64,000 nt of DNA from JAKAFX01 sp049965715. Lineage in GTDB: Archaea > Thermoplasmatota > Thermoplasmata > Thermoplasmatales > Thermoplasmataceae. The position numbers and the translations under genes were made by a program. Under the pieces are notes generated by a model. That model was not told the DNA's origin. It searched no databases and was given only the letters and a program-made list of their open reading frames with translations. The stretch spans positions 44,318-108,317 of the forward strand of contig JBMFWA010000003.1 of NCBI GenBank assembly GCA_049965715.1. Direction: 5' to 3'. Of this stretch, positions 44,242 through 53,266 are shown in pieces. Each line of letters starts with the position of its first letter. Position 1 is the first letter of the stretch.

Positions 44242-44994
44242 CTAGGGACCGTTCCATACCGGAGGTTCTTCCATTGTTTGGGACCTGTTATCGTTCTCAC
44301 CGTCAACCTTGCGGTACCTGCCGTATTCATCCCTGTTGATTCTTCGAAACAGAAGTATAAGGACAAAAATAGCAACCGAACCAGGTATCCACATCATCAG
44401 TGGATAATACAGGTCATAAGGATACCGATATGTCGTTTCAAAGATTATCTCGGCAGCTTCCACTGATCCCGCTATGAACAGCTCGAGTATCACGAAAATA
44501 TAGAGATAAAGCACCTTTCTGATACCATTGCGTAAAATCTCTCCTCTTTTGTAGATCAGGTATATGAGGTAAATGCTCGTCGCAGTGGCTACCGCATAAG
44601 ATGGAATTTCCAGCCAGAAATGCGGAAATATCATAAGCGTCACAAGGACGAAGAACCCGGAATAACCAAGTGCTGTTCCTTCCACGGCGATTATCAGGGA
44701 GGTGACAACACTGGAGTCGATGTAAAGAAAAGGACCGAGAACTGGAACAAACTCCACTGATGCAATGGTGAGATTGTGCGGAAATATTGAAAAGACCATG
44801 GGTATGTAGCTTAGAGAAATTATGCCGTTCTGCTCGCTCTTAAAAGAGTTGTAAAGAACAGGATCATTGATTGGAAGTGAGGAGATTATGATATAAAGAA
44901 GAAGCTCTGCAATGAATATTATCCAGTAAATGCTCCTGAATTTAAGAACTCCTTCTTTAAAAAAGAAACCATTTTTTTTCATGAACGTTTTCAC
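44242..44994 (-). CDS. SpoIIM/DUF95-family membrane protein
   Basis: 250 residues with about six hydrophobic segments. IDSSVVTSLIIAVEGTALGYSG and LMIFPHFWLEIPSYAVATAT fit the SpoIIM-like family, whose signature is P-H-G-x-x-E-l-P-A. The family is widespread in archaea; its members are thought to take part in membrane remodelling or stress, without a proven role. It has an acidic, polar C-terminus (GENDNRSQTMEEPPVWNGP). It is divergent from the glucose dehydrogenase gene. Confidence 0.7.
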   Translation of the reverse strand: MKTFMKKNGFFFKEGVLKFRSIYWIIFIAELLLYIIISSLPINDPVLYNSFKSEQNGIISLSYIPMVFSIFPHNLTIASVEFVPVLGPFLYIDSSVVTSLIIAVEGTALGYSGFFVLVTLMIFPHFWLEIPSYAVATATSIYLIYLIYKRGEILRNGIRKVLYLYIFVILELFIAGSVEAAEIIFETTYRYPYDLYYPLMMWIPGSVAIFVLILLFRRINRDEYGRYRKVDGENDNRSQTMEEPPVWNGP

Positions 44995-45085
44995 ATCATA
45001 TTAAGAGATAAATATTTCATGCCACCGAGTACTTTTTTTCCCTGAGCATGATAAAATTTCGGTCTAATAGTCAGTTTCGCGAAAA

Positions 45086-45098
45086 AATATTTAATATT
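45086..45098 (+). promoter_or_regulatory. TATA box of glucose dehydrogenase gene (leaderless start)
   Basis: AATATTTAATATT is centred 25 bases before the ATG at 45117, with no ribosome binding site between. Confidence 0.5.
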
Positions 45099-45116
45099 GT
45101 CTAAGAATCATACAAA

Positions 45117-46199
45117 ATGGAACCTGTCACTGCATTTGTAACCAATGCTCCCGGAGGCGGTGTAGACAAGGTCAGAACGGAGATTGAGGATGATTCTGGA
45201 GATCTTATCCTTAAGCCCGTATTTACTGGAATCTGTGGAACGGACAGAAGTATCATAGCAGGTTCTCTCTCATTTCCTTTCAATCCCCCCGGCTGTGATT
45301 ATCTCGTACTGGGCCATGAAGCAATCTGCAGAGTCTTTGACAGTCAAAACAGTCGATACAGAGTTGGAGACCTTGTCATTCCAATGGTCAGAAGAAAGGG
45401 GAAATGCATAAACTGCAGGATGGGAAGGCAGGACAACTGCTCTGACGGGGATAAGCGGGAGGCCGGAGTAACGGGAAAACACGGATTCATGAGGGAATTA
45501 TTCCCCGAAAGCTCTGAATACGTAGTCAGAGTTCCTGATCCGGGACTTGAAAAAGTCGGAGTACTCACAGAGCCGCTTAAAAACGTGATGAAGGCTTTCG
45601 AGGTTTTTGACAGGATATCCCAGCGGTCATATTATCCAAATGACGATTATTCAATGAACGGAAAGAATGCATGGGTGATAGGAACCGGTTCGGAGGGTTT
45701 CCTGTATTCAATGATGGCCAGGGAGAGGGGATTCGAAACGTACATCACCAACAGGCATTCCATAGACGAAAACAGAATGGAAATTCTTGAAAAGTTTGGG
45801 GTGAATTTTATGGATTATTCAAGATCTCCGGTGGAATCAGTGGACAGCATAGATTTACTCGTCGATACAAGCGGCGATCCATCCACTGTTTTGAGATTTG
45901 CATCGCGACTGAGGCATAACGGTGTTCTGATACTTTTCGGCACCAACGAAAAAGCGCAGTCTGCGCCAATGAGTGGTTCATTCATAGATCACGTTGTGGA
46001 GAAGAATATCTCCATAGTTGGCTCGGTCGACGGGGCTAAAATGCATTACGAGCAGGCTATCTCTCAGTTAGTGAAATGGCACCACTCAAACGGAAACGGC
46101 ATCGAATCGCTGATAACCAGTGTAAAAACACCGGAGAGCGGAGATGTATTTGAACGAAAGGATGTTAATAATATCAAGACCGTGATATCATGGCAGTGA
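45117..46199 (+). CDS. gdh: Glucose 1-dehydrogenase (zinc-dependent, NAD(P)+)
   Basis: 360 residues of the medium-chain dehydrogenase family. Catalytic zinc residues are in GICGTDRS and LGHEA; the structural-zinc loop is GKCINCRMGRQDNCSD; the cofactor fold has VIGTGSEGFLYSMMARERGFE. From memory the whole protein aligns closely with Thermoplasma acidophilum glucose dehydrogenase (for example TEPLKNVMKAFEVFD). It oxidises glucose to gluconolactone at the start of the non-phosphorylated Entner-Doudoroff route used by Thermoplasmata. folD follows after 4 bases, so they share an operon. Confidence 0.94.
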   Translation: MEPVTAFVTNAPGGGVDKVRTEIEDDSGDLILKPVFTGICGTDRSIIAGSLSFPFNPPGCDYLVLGHEAICRVFDSQNSRYRVGDLVIPMVRRKGKCINCRMGRQDNCSDGDKREAGVTGKHGFMRELFPESSEYVVRVPDPGLEKVGVLTEPLKNVMKAFEVFDRISQRSYYPNDDYSMNGKNAWVIGTGSEGFLYSMMARERGFETYITNRHSIDENRMEILEKFGVNFMDYSRSPVESVDSIDLLVDTSGDPSTVLRFASRLRHNGVLILFGTNEKAQSAPMSGSFIDHVVEKNISIVGSVDGAKMHYEQAISQLVKWHHSNGNGIESLITSVKTPESGDVFERKDVNNIKTVISWQ

Positions 46200-46203
46200 T
46201 CGC

Positions 46204-47049
46204 ATGGATCTTGATTTCAAGTCAATTTCTGCTGAGATAACTTCGGAACTCACTGCCGGATTTTCAGATATTTCCCGTTTTTTGAACAGGGCACCGGTAC
46301 TGTGCGCGGTGGCTGTTGATCCGCCTGCTGACACCCTGACATACATGAGATCCAAGAAACGGATTGCAAGAAATATAGGGGTTGAGTTCAGGGAAGTGGT
46401 TCTTGCAAAGGAAGAAGCTTCTAAACTTGAGAATACAGTTATGGAACTTTCGAACGACCCTGGAATTGACGGGATCATCATAGAATCTCCACTCCCTTCC
46501 GGTTTCAAGATCGGGGAAATTGCCGAACACATACCGCCTGAGAAGGATGTCGACGGCGTGACTTCCAGAAGCCAGGGTCTTATCGCAGTCAACAGGGAAC
46601 TTATGCTTCCGGCGACAGCTTACGCCATAACTGTTGCAATCGAGAAGCTTTCCGTCCCAAAGGGTTCTCATATCGTCGTGATAAACAGGTCCACTATAAT
46701 AGGGAGACCGCTGGCAATGATGCTGACAAATCGTGATTACACCGTTACAATATGTAACAGCAAAACACTCAATTTGAGGGGAATAGCCAGATCAGGGAAT
46801 GTGATTGTCACGGCAGTCGGAAAGGCCGGTTTTCTCAATGCAGATTTTGTGAATCAGGATTCCATAGTTATCGATGCTGCAATCAATTTCGCGAACGGAA
46901 AGCTGGTGGGAGACACTGCCTACGATGATGTAAGAGATATTGCGAGATACGTGACACCAGTTCCAGGAGGAATTGGACAGCTTACCCCTGTCCTGATTTA
47001 CCGGAACCTCCTGAAGTCATTGCAGAAAACCCATGAAGTGAAAGCATAG
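46204..47049 (+). CDS. folD: FolD: methylene-THF dehydrogenase / methenyl-THF cyclohydrolase
   Basis: 281 residues. Signatures are ADTLTYMRSKKRIARNIGV (catalytic Lys area), DGIIIESPLPSGF, PEKDVDGVTSRSQG, the NADP-fold VINRSTIIGRPLAMML, and VTPVPGGIGQLTP near the end. The enzyme interconverts C1 units on tetrahydrofolate for purine and formyl synthesis. It follows the glucose dehydrogenase gene closely, which may be only positional. Confidence 0.93.
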   Translation: MDLDFKSISAEITSELTAGFSDISRFLNRAPVLCAVAVDPPADTLTYMRSKKRIARNIGVEFREVVLAKEEASKLENTVMELSNDPGIDGIIIESPLPSGFKIGEIAEHIPPEKDVDGVTSRSQGLIAVNRELMLPATAYAITVAIEKLSVPKGSHIVVINRSTIIGRPLAMMLTNRDYTVTICNSKTLNLRGIARSGNVIVTAVGKAGFLNADFVNQDSIVIDAAINFANGKLVGDTAYDDVRDIARYVTPVPGGIGQLTPVLIYRNLLKSLQKTHEVKA

Positions 47050-47108
47050 ATCAGTTGGGTTCATGAACGAGGATTTCCTGCAGTTTAACAATACAATCAA
47101 ATAAAAAG

Positions 47109-47118
47109 AATTATTTAA
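47109..47118 (+). promoter_or_regulatory. TATA box of nadE (leaderless start)
   Basis: AATTATTTAA is centred 25-26 bases before the ATG at 47139, with no ribosome binding site between. Confidence 0.45.
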
Positions 47119-47138
47119 CGCATTGCGTTATACAATCC

Positions 47139-47876
47139 ATGCCTCCTTTTTCTCCTGACTCCTCCACGAATGAAATCCTTGAATTTCTCCGTACCAGCAC
47201 CGCCGGGAAGAACATGATTGTTGGCATAAGCGGCGGAATTGACAGCAGTGTTGTGCTGATGCTTTGCAGCCTTCTTGACAAAGATCGGGTGATTCCTGTG
47301 TTCATGCCTGATTGCAACACGCCGGCTGATGATTACAGGGATATTGCGGAGTTATCCAGCAAAACCGGCCTTAATGTTACCACGATAAATATTGATCCTG
47401 TGGTAAGAATAATATCAGAAATTGGAAAAATCAAGGACAGGAGAGTCCTCGGAAATGTCAAATCAAGGGCAAGAATGATCATCCTTTATTCCGTATCAAA
47501 CAGCAGGAATGGCTTGGTTATTGGTACAACCAACAGGACTGAGTATCTGACAGGTTACTTTACGAAATTCGGTGATGGAGGCTGCGATCTTGAACCCATA
47601 TCCCATCTTTACAAGAACGAGATCCGGAAGCTGGCAGCCCATCTTGGTGTGCCGCAGGAAATTATCAAGAAGAAACCTTCCGCAGGACTGTGGGAGGGGC
47701 AGACCGATGAGGATGAGCTGGGAATCTCGTATGATGAACTTGATAATATTCTTGTAAAATTATTCGATCAGGGAATGCCTCCTGAAAACGATCTGGAGAG
47801 ACGTTTTGTAGAACTGTATGAGAGCACCAGCCATAAGAGAAATCTGCCTCCGTCCATAGAAAGAAGGGATGGCTGA
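47139..47876 (+). CDS. nadE: NH3-dependent NAD+ synthetase
   Basis: 245 residues. The N-type ATP-pyrophosphatase loop is VGISGGIDSSVVL. Further motifs are GNVKSRARMIILYSVSN, TTNRTEYLTGYFTKFGDGG and KKPSAGLWEGQTDEDELG, all diagnostic of NadE. It amidates deamido-NAD to NAD with ammonia, the last step of NAD synthesis. It overlaps the antiporter gene by 8 bases. Confidence 0.95.
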   Translation: MPPFSPDSSTNEILEFLRTSTAGKNMIVGISGGIDSSVVLMLCSLLDKDRVIPVFMPDCNTPADDYRDIAELSSKTGLNVTTINIDPVVRIISEIGKIKDRRVLGNVKSRARMIILYSVSNSRNGLVIGTTNRTEYLTGYFTKFGDGGCDLEPISHLYKNEIRKLAAHLGVPQEIIKKKPSAGLWEGQTDEDELGISYDELDNILVKLFDQGMPPENDLERRFVELYESTSHKRNLPPSIERRDG

Positions 47877-49182
47877 ATTGTCGCTTGTTCTGGGCGACTT
47901 CCTGGACCTTGGCATTATTTTGATCATTGCGGCATTTGCGATCCCTATTGCGCGAAAAGCATCAATGATCGATCTTCCCTTCCTTATACTGTTCGGTTTT
48001 CTGATTGGCCCCGTTACAGGAATTGTTTCCCACTCTTTTTCGCTCTATCTCATGAGCGAATTTGGAGGCGTGGGCATTGGACTGCTTGGTATAGTCATTA
48101 TCCTTTATTATGAGAGCCATGGCATAAACTTCAGGATAATCAGAAGGGAACTCATGAGGATAGCCTCCCTCGATACGCTGGGAATGGTGATCACGGCCAT
48201 AGTTTCCGGATTGATTTTTTCACTTATAACAGGAGCACCGCTTGTCATAGGTTTCCTTTTCGGAGCAATAATATCCCCAACGGATCCGGCGAGCCTCATC
48301 CCCATGTTCAAGAGGATGAATGTGCAGGAGGAGATTTCGGGCATCATAGTGGGAGAGAGCCTTTTCAATGATCCACTGGGTATCATACTTGTTGCCATAG
48401 GGATATCTCTCATCGACCCAAGCTCAACATATATCCCGATGTACACTGCAATCTCAAACTTCTCGGGTATGTTTGCTGCAGTTCCAATATTTATACTGAT
48501 CCAGATCGCTGTTCCCACGTCTGCAGGCATAATAGCCGGATTCTCCGTGATCTATCTTAACAAGATCTTCAGCTTCGACAATCTTCTTGTGGGATTTCTT
48601 ATCGGTGTGGTTCTTCTTGAATTCACCATACTGGAGGCTGTTAACATCACCCCATTCCCGGCTGCCATAGCGACCGGTGCCATAATAGGGAATTTCTCAG
48701 ACAAGAGCCTGTTCTGGGAGAGGGAGGCAAATTTTCAGCAGAGTCTGTCATTCCTTTCCCGGGCCTTGATATTCATCCTTCTTGGAAGCATTCTCACACT
48801 CAGAGACATATCTTCCTACTGGGTTGTTGGCATACTCGTGACCCTGGCTGTCCTGTTCTTTTCGCGCCCGCTGGCAGTTTTTGCATCCCTAGCTGCTTCC
48901 AGGTTCTCCAGATCAAGATTCAGGATAAACAACAGGATGAGCCTGTTCATGGGCCTTACCGGTACAAAAGGATCGGTCTCGGTTGTGATGTCACTGGTTC
49001 CATACACCCTGGGAATAGAGGAAAACATTCCGGTCCTGATAAAATGGGGGGAGATGATTTACGTAGCCACTGCATTTGTGGTTATACTTTCCATCATCAT
49101 GCAGACAATTTATGTCCCGTATGCTTCCAGGAGGCTGCTGGGGCTTCCAGTCATGGACAGTGATGAATCCCAGAAGAAATGA
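47869..49182 (+). CDS. nhaP: Sodium/proton antiporter, CPA1 (NhaP) type
   Basis: 437 residues with 12-13 hydrophobic segments. FGAIISPTDPASLIPMFKR and GESLFNDPLGIILV carry the paired acidic ion-binding residues (the TD and ND motifs) of CPA1 exchangers, and TGTKGSVSVVMSLV is the later conserved helix. It would expel Na+ or K+ against H+, relevant to pH homeostasis of an acid-adapted archaeon. It converges with the secretion ATPase gene with no gap. Confidence 0.92.
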   Translation: MAELSLVLGDFLDLGIILIIAAFAIPIARKASMIDLPFLILFGFLIGPVTGIVSHSFSLYLMSEFGGVGIGLLGIVIILYYESHGINFRIIRRELMRIASLDTLGMVITAIVSGLIFSLITGAPLVIGFLFGAIISPTDPASLIPMFKRMNVQEEISGIIVGESLFNDPLGIILVAIGISLIDPSSTYIPMYTAISNFSGMFAAVPIFILIQIAVPTSAGIIAGFSVIYLNKIFSFDNLLVGFLIGVVLLEFTILEAVNITPFPAAIATGAIIGNFSDKSLFWEREANFQQSLSFLSRALIFILLGSILTLRDISSYWVVGILVTLAVLFFSRPLAVFASLAASRFSRSRFRINNRMSLFMGLTGTKGSVSVVMSLVPYTLGIEENIPVLIKWGEMIYVATAFVVILSIIMQTIYVPYASRRLLGLPVMDSDESQKK

Positions 49183-50739
49183 TCAGAAAATGTCGTCCTC
49201 GTTTATGCCGAGTTCCTTGAGCAGGGAATCACGATCCTTGTAGAACCTGTTTATCATCCTCGTCACATCCCTGTAAGTGTAGAATTTCTTCTCTATCATC
49301 CTGTTCAGCATCAGCTCTCTTAAATCCACTTCCCTCTCAAGGTCAGCCTCTGTCTTGCCGATCCTCTCGGCGATCCTGTTCATGGCATAGCTGAATCCGG
49401 AGAATGTGAAAGTATCCGATTGGGAGTTCCACTTGAAGATGTTGTTGACTATGATATCACTTGTTGACGGGTCAAGACCTGTGATTTCCGAAACGCTGGT
49501 GGCCCTCCTCACGATCTTGTTATTGTATGTGAGCTGGGATTGCATAATGATTACGTCGAGCGCGGTTATGAGGGTTCTTGGAATGTTGATTGGTGGAGAT
49601 TCCAGTCTGTGGATCAACGTTTTCGGATCCTCCGCATGGAACGTCCCGAAACCGTATCTTCCGGCTGACATTGCCTGGAAAACCGTGAATGCCTCTTTCC
49701 CTCTCACTTCTCCTATGACAATATAGTTAGGTCTCTGCCTGAGAGATGCAGCCAGGAGATCGAACATGTCTATCTCTCCTCCCCTCTTTCCAGTTTCCCT
49801 GTCAAGTGTGCCGAAACCTGGTCTTGTCACCGTGGCTATCCAGTTCTCATGAGGTATATTTATCTCCCTTGTATCCTCGATGCTTACTATCTTCATCTGA
49901 GGCGGAATGAAAAGGAGTATTGCATTGAGAAGAGTGGTCTTTCCCGAGCCTGTTCCCCCTGCCACCATCATGTTGGCACCGTATTCCGTCAGCACCCAGA
50001 GATACGCAAATATTCTTGCAGAGACAGATCCGGACATTATGAGACTCACCGGACTGAGCGGGTTCGCCCTGAACTTCCTGATGGTGAATGCGGGGCCGTT
50101 GTTAGTAATGTACCTGCCAAGCGAAGCCTGAAGCCTCGAACCGTCCGGGAGGGTGGCATCAATGATCGGGATTGATATAGATATATGCTTGCCGGAATCC
50201 TGCACGATCCTCTTAACATAAGTGTTCAGTTCATTCTCGTCTTCTATGAACACGTTGGATGCAATGTACCCATAATTTCTGTGAAAGATGAAGATTGGAA
50301 CCTTGGGGCCGTCGCATGATACGTCTTCAATATCCTGGTCAAGCATGAGTCCGTTTATCTTGCCGAATCCGACCACATCCCTTTCAACATAGTATTTAAG
50401 GACAGTCATCTCGTTTGCAGGTCTCTCCAGGCCTAGGTCCTCCAGGATGACAGGGTATATTTTCTCAAAATCCTTCTTCCTTTCAGATGAGGTGATTTTC
50501 TGATCCGAAACCTTTTCCATGATCTTATCCTTGATAAGATCAACTTCCTTCTTCATGTCAGGGTCCAGGTAAGGTTCTATGAGATGATAGTGAATCTCCT
50601 TATCCTTCTTGTCGACAAAGATCCTTGAATAAACAAGACCCGGCTCCACCTCATAAAAAGACAGGTCATCAGGTTCCGACACCTCCGATAGCTTGATTTC
50701 AAGTTCCCCGCCCTTTTCAATCTGTCTTTTTCTGAACAT
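49183..50739 (-). CDS. Type IV pilus/type II secretion system ATPase (ATPase B)
   Basis: 518 residues. Walker A is GGTGSGKTT (VAGGTGSGKTTLLNAIL), with Asp/His boxes ISIEDTREINIPHENW, Walker B YIVIGEVRGKEAF and GFGTFHAEDP. An N-terminal domain of about 230 residues precedes it, as in archaeal FlaI/GspE/TadA-type motor ATPases. It drives pilus or archaellum assembly from the cytoplasmic face. It is the last of four overlapping genes and its start overlaps the platform gene by one base. Confidence 0.93.
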   Translation of the reverse strand: MFRKRQIEKGGELEIKLSEVSEPDDLSFYEVEPGLVYSRIFVDKKDKEIHYHLIEPYLDPDMKKEVDLIKDKIMEKVSDQKITSSERKKDFEKIYPVILEDLGLERPANEMTVLKYYVERDVVGFGKINGLMLDQDIEDVSCDGPKVPIFIFHRNYGYIASNVFIEDENELNTYVKRIVQDSGKHISISIPIIDATLPDGSRLQASLGRYITNNGPAFTIRKFRANPLSPVSLIMSGSVSARIFAYLWVLTEYGANMMVAGGTGSGKTTLLNAILLFIPPQMKIVSIEDTREINIPHENWIATVTRPGFGTLDRETGKRGGEIDMFDLLAASLRQRPNYIVIGEVRGKEAFTVFQAMSAGRYGFGTFHAEDPKTLIHRLESPPINIPRTLITALDVIIMQSQLTYNNKIVRRATSVSEITGLDPSTSDIIVNNIFKWNSQSDTFTFSGFSYAMNRIAERIGKTEADLEREVDLRELMLNRMIEKKFYTYRDVTRMINRFYKDRDSLLKELGINEDDIF

Positions 50740-51560
50740 TATATCCCACCTATGATAAGGAGTATAATAATGCTGATTGTGAGCATTATACCGGCAAGGA
50801 ATATCCCTGAACTTATTCTACCATCCCTCAGGACTCCTGAAATAATGCCGGTTCCCCCACCCTGAACAACCAGACCTATGTTGAATACGTTCTTAATAGT
50901 GGCAACGCTGGTGGTAGCGCCGCCTCCAAGCGAAAAACCTGAACCTATCTTCGGTAAGAAGTCAATATCCAGCGTGAGGATCACAAAAAGGAAGACGCCG
51001 TAGGATATCATCATCACCATTGTATAATTCTTCATATCTGCAAATCTCTGGTTCCTGAGTAACTGCATCTGTGAAGTAAATTCAGATACCATTGTCATGA
51101 CATCTGATATGTTCGATCCGGATTCACTGGCCTTTATGATTATTTTCCCGGCCCTGACAACATTCTCCGATCCTATATCCTTTCCAAAGTCCTTGAGGGC
51201 TTCTTCCACTGATATCCCCCAGGAGATCATTGAGGCAACCCTCTTGATTTCATCCGATAGAGCCCCGTAATCGGCAGATGATGCCCTGACTATTGCTGCT
51301 GAAATAGGCATACCAAAAGTTGTGTACTCCGCCAGATCGCGCAGGAAATCTGGCACCCTCCTTTCCGCATCATAAAGCCTTTTCATCTCCAGATTATCGA
51401 AGAAACCGTAAGGAATGAAAATTATCACCATAAATATGGAAAAGCCAAACAGAGTGCTGAAATGGACATTGGGATAAGCCACCGTTATCAGGAGATAGAT
51501 GATGATGAATATCATCGCACCTATGTAGGCAAGAATCAGTGCCTTGAACTTCTGCTTCAA
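50739..51560 (-). CDS. Type II secretion F-domain platform protein (single domain)
   Basis: 273 residues with one GspF/TadC-type cytoplasmic domain (DAERRVPDFLRDLAEYTTFG, then GISVEEALKDFGKDIGSE and KASESGSNISDVMTMVSEF) flanked by hydrophobic helices, and a Gly-rich loop IGSGFSLGGGA. Archaeal FlaJ/TadC proteins usually carry two such domains in one chain of about 550 residues; here the neighbouring gene supplies the other, so the pair probably makes a heteromeric platform. It overlaps both neighbours. Confidence 0.87.
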   Translation of the reverse strand: MKQKFKALILAYIGAMIFIIIYLLITVAYPNVHFSTLFGFSIFMVIIFIPYGFFDNLEMKRLYDAERRVPDFLRDLAEYTTFGMPISAAIVRASSADYGALSDEIKRVASMISWGISVEEALKDFGKDIGSENVVRAGKIIIKASESGSNISDVMTMVSEFTSQMQLLRNQRFADMKNYTMVMMISYGVFLFVILTLDIDFLPKIGSGFSLGGGATTSVATIKNVFNIGLVVQGGGTGIISGVLRDGRISSGIFLAGIMLTISIIILLIIGGI

Positions 51561-53266
51561 ACGTTAACCTCCTTTATTGTGCTGGAGATGAGGAATGAGA
51601 AACTTATGGTGATCAGGGGGATAATCATGAGGACAATAAGGTATAGAACAATCGCCATGCCCGTTGAAGCTGACTCAAGGGCAGCCACAACCCCGAGTAT
51701 GACTATGAGCATCAACGGAAATGCGACACCTACCGTTACGTAACTTTCAGCAAGTATTCCTATGGACTCTGCATTACTCTTGATTATTGTATTCAATTCA
51801 TCCTGGTACTGGGTGGCTTTCGCCTTGAAGTATTCCTTCAGGTTGCCTCCAGAAGTTACAGTTGTAACAATCCCCTGAAGAAATTCCGAGAACTTTCTGG
51901 AAGGGGAATTACGCGCTCCTTCCCTCATGGCCGTTACTATATCATTGCCGAACACTCTTGACGACATTGATATTGATTTTGCCTCCTTTGCCACCTCACC
52001 GTACTCAGGGCTCTCTCCAAGTTCCCTCAGGATAACGTCGATTGGCATATCGGCCGAAGCCATGGTTGCGATGTAACTTATGGCAATAGGTATCTTTGAC
52101 TCAATATCCTTCTTTCTCTTGTTCGCGGTGGATGATGGAAGCGAAAGGAAAACGCCTACGAATGCCATTATACCAACCCCGCCAAACACCACAGCCAGGA
52201 TGCCCAGTGGGCCCAGAACAATAAAGAGAAACACGCTGAATGCAGCAATAACCCCTGCAATCACAATTGATATGAATGTTGCAAATGATAGATACTGCAC
52301 TGCGGAATATGGCATCTTGGCTTTCCGCAGGTTCTCTTCAAGTTTTGAATACCTCTGCGCCCTACTCTCGAAATAAGTCCTGAAAAATCTCAAGGAAATT
52401 TTTAGCGCAGGTGAAGGATTTGGGAGGGCGACGTTAACCCTTCCTGTTGTAATGACGGTCATTTTTTTGGATGAACGCGTTTTTTCTGAAGTTGGAATAA
52501 GTTTGTCCTTCGTCGTGATGAGCTGTCTTGTAAATATCAGCCTGCTTACCTGCCCTGTTGAATCTGCTGATGCATTAACTGTTTGAAGAGCAGCCTGTGT
52601 TCCCGTCCCCCGGTTCTTCTTCGCGAACAGCCTTGGCATGGAAATTCTCTTGCCCTTCTGTTCAGACCTGGTGCTCACTGAAGATTTCCGGCTTGATCTC
52701 GCCCTGGACTTATCCTTTGATCTCCTTCCACGGGAAACAGACAATTTTTCCTCTGTTACACCCTCACCGCCCTCTGTTCCCTTTTCTGCACCAATTGCCC
52801 TCTCAAGAAGTTCTGATTTTTCCTTCTCTCTCTGATCCAGGTCCGAGATGGACTGCATGCTTGATCCCTGTGCTTCAGAGGTTGATTCTCCAACTGCCGG
52901 TTCAGGGTTTTGCTCCGTCTCATGCTGGAGGCTTTCCGTTGAAGCTGTGTCAGCAGTATCCCATTGCTGGCTTTCCTCCGATCCCTGCGAATCAGAAACT
53001 GATTCGGCCCCAACACCTGGAGTCTCTTTGCTGGCTGCGTCTTCACCATTATCCACGATACTTGATTCAATCTCGCCCTGCTCTTTGCTCTGCATTGGGT
53101 TTGATTGCGGAGAATTCTCCTGTGGCGATGCCATGTTCTGCTGAGGATTGTCTTCGCCAGGATTCTGCTCTTCGTTCCCTTTTCCACTAAGATCCTCTAT
53201 TACCGGACCAATCGGCCCCTTTTTCTTTCTTGAGATTCTTCTATGGTTATCGTCCTCTGCCATCAA
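51557..53266 (-). CDS. Type II secretion F-domain platform protein with long disordered N-terminus
   Basis: 569 residues. Residues about 1-265 are low-complexity, rich in Ser, Glu, Gln, Asn and Lys, and look disordered (for example ENSPQSNPMQSKEQGEIESS), turning basic at 180-215 (RGRRSKDKSRARSSRKSS). A GspF/TadB-type domain with hydrophobic helices follows (SKIPIAISYIATMASADMPI and MREGARNSPSRKFSEFLQGI). The N-terminal tail is unusual for this family and could be cytoplasmic and regulatory. It overlaps the ATPase A gene and the next platform gene by 4 bases each. Confidence 0.85.
   Translation of the reverse strand: MMAEDDNHRRISRKKKGPIGPVIEDLSGKGNEEQNPGEDNPQQNMASPQENSPQSNPMQSKEQGEIESSIVDNGEDAASKETPGVGAESVSDSQGSEESQQWDTADTASTESLQHETEQNPEPAVGESTSEAQGSSMQSISDLDQREKEKSELLERAIGAEKGTEGGEGVTEEKLSVSRGRRSKDKSRARSSRKSSVSTRSEQKGKRISMPRLFAKKNRGTGTQAALQTVNASADSTGQVSRLIFTRQLITTKDKLIPTSEKTRSSKKMTVITTGRVNVALPNPSPALKISLRFFRTYFESRAQRYSKLEENLRKAKMPYSAVQYLSFATFISIVIAGVIAAFSVFLFIVLGPLGILAVVFGGVGIMAFVGVFLSLPSSTANKRKKDIESKIPIAISYIATMASADMPIDVILRELGESPEYGEVAKEAKSISMSSRVFGNDIVTAMREGARNSPSRKFSEFLQGIVTTVTSGGNLKEYFKAKATQYQDELNTIIKSNAESIGILAESYVTVGVAFPLMLIVILGVVAALESASTGMAIVLYLIVLMIIPLITISFSFLISSTIKEVNV

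Noticed and set aside
52597..53190. 197-codon plus-strand frame opposite the disordered tail
   Set aside because: The opposite frame's low-complexity Ser/Glu/Gln codons give an artificial open frame; no start signal, and the overlapping operon continues on the minus strand.
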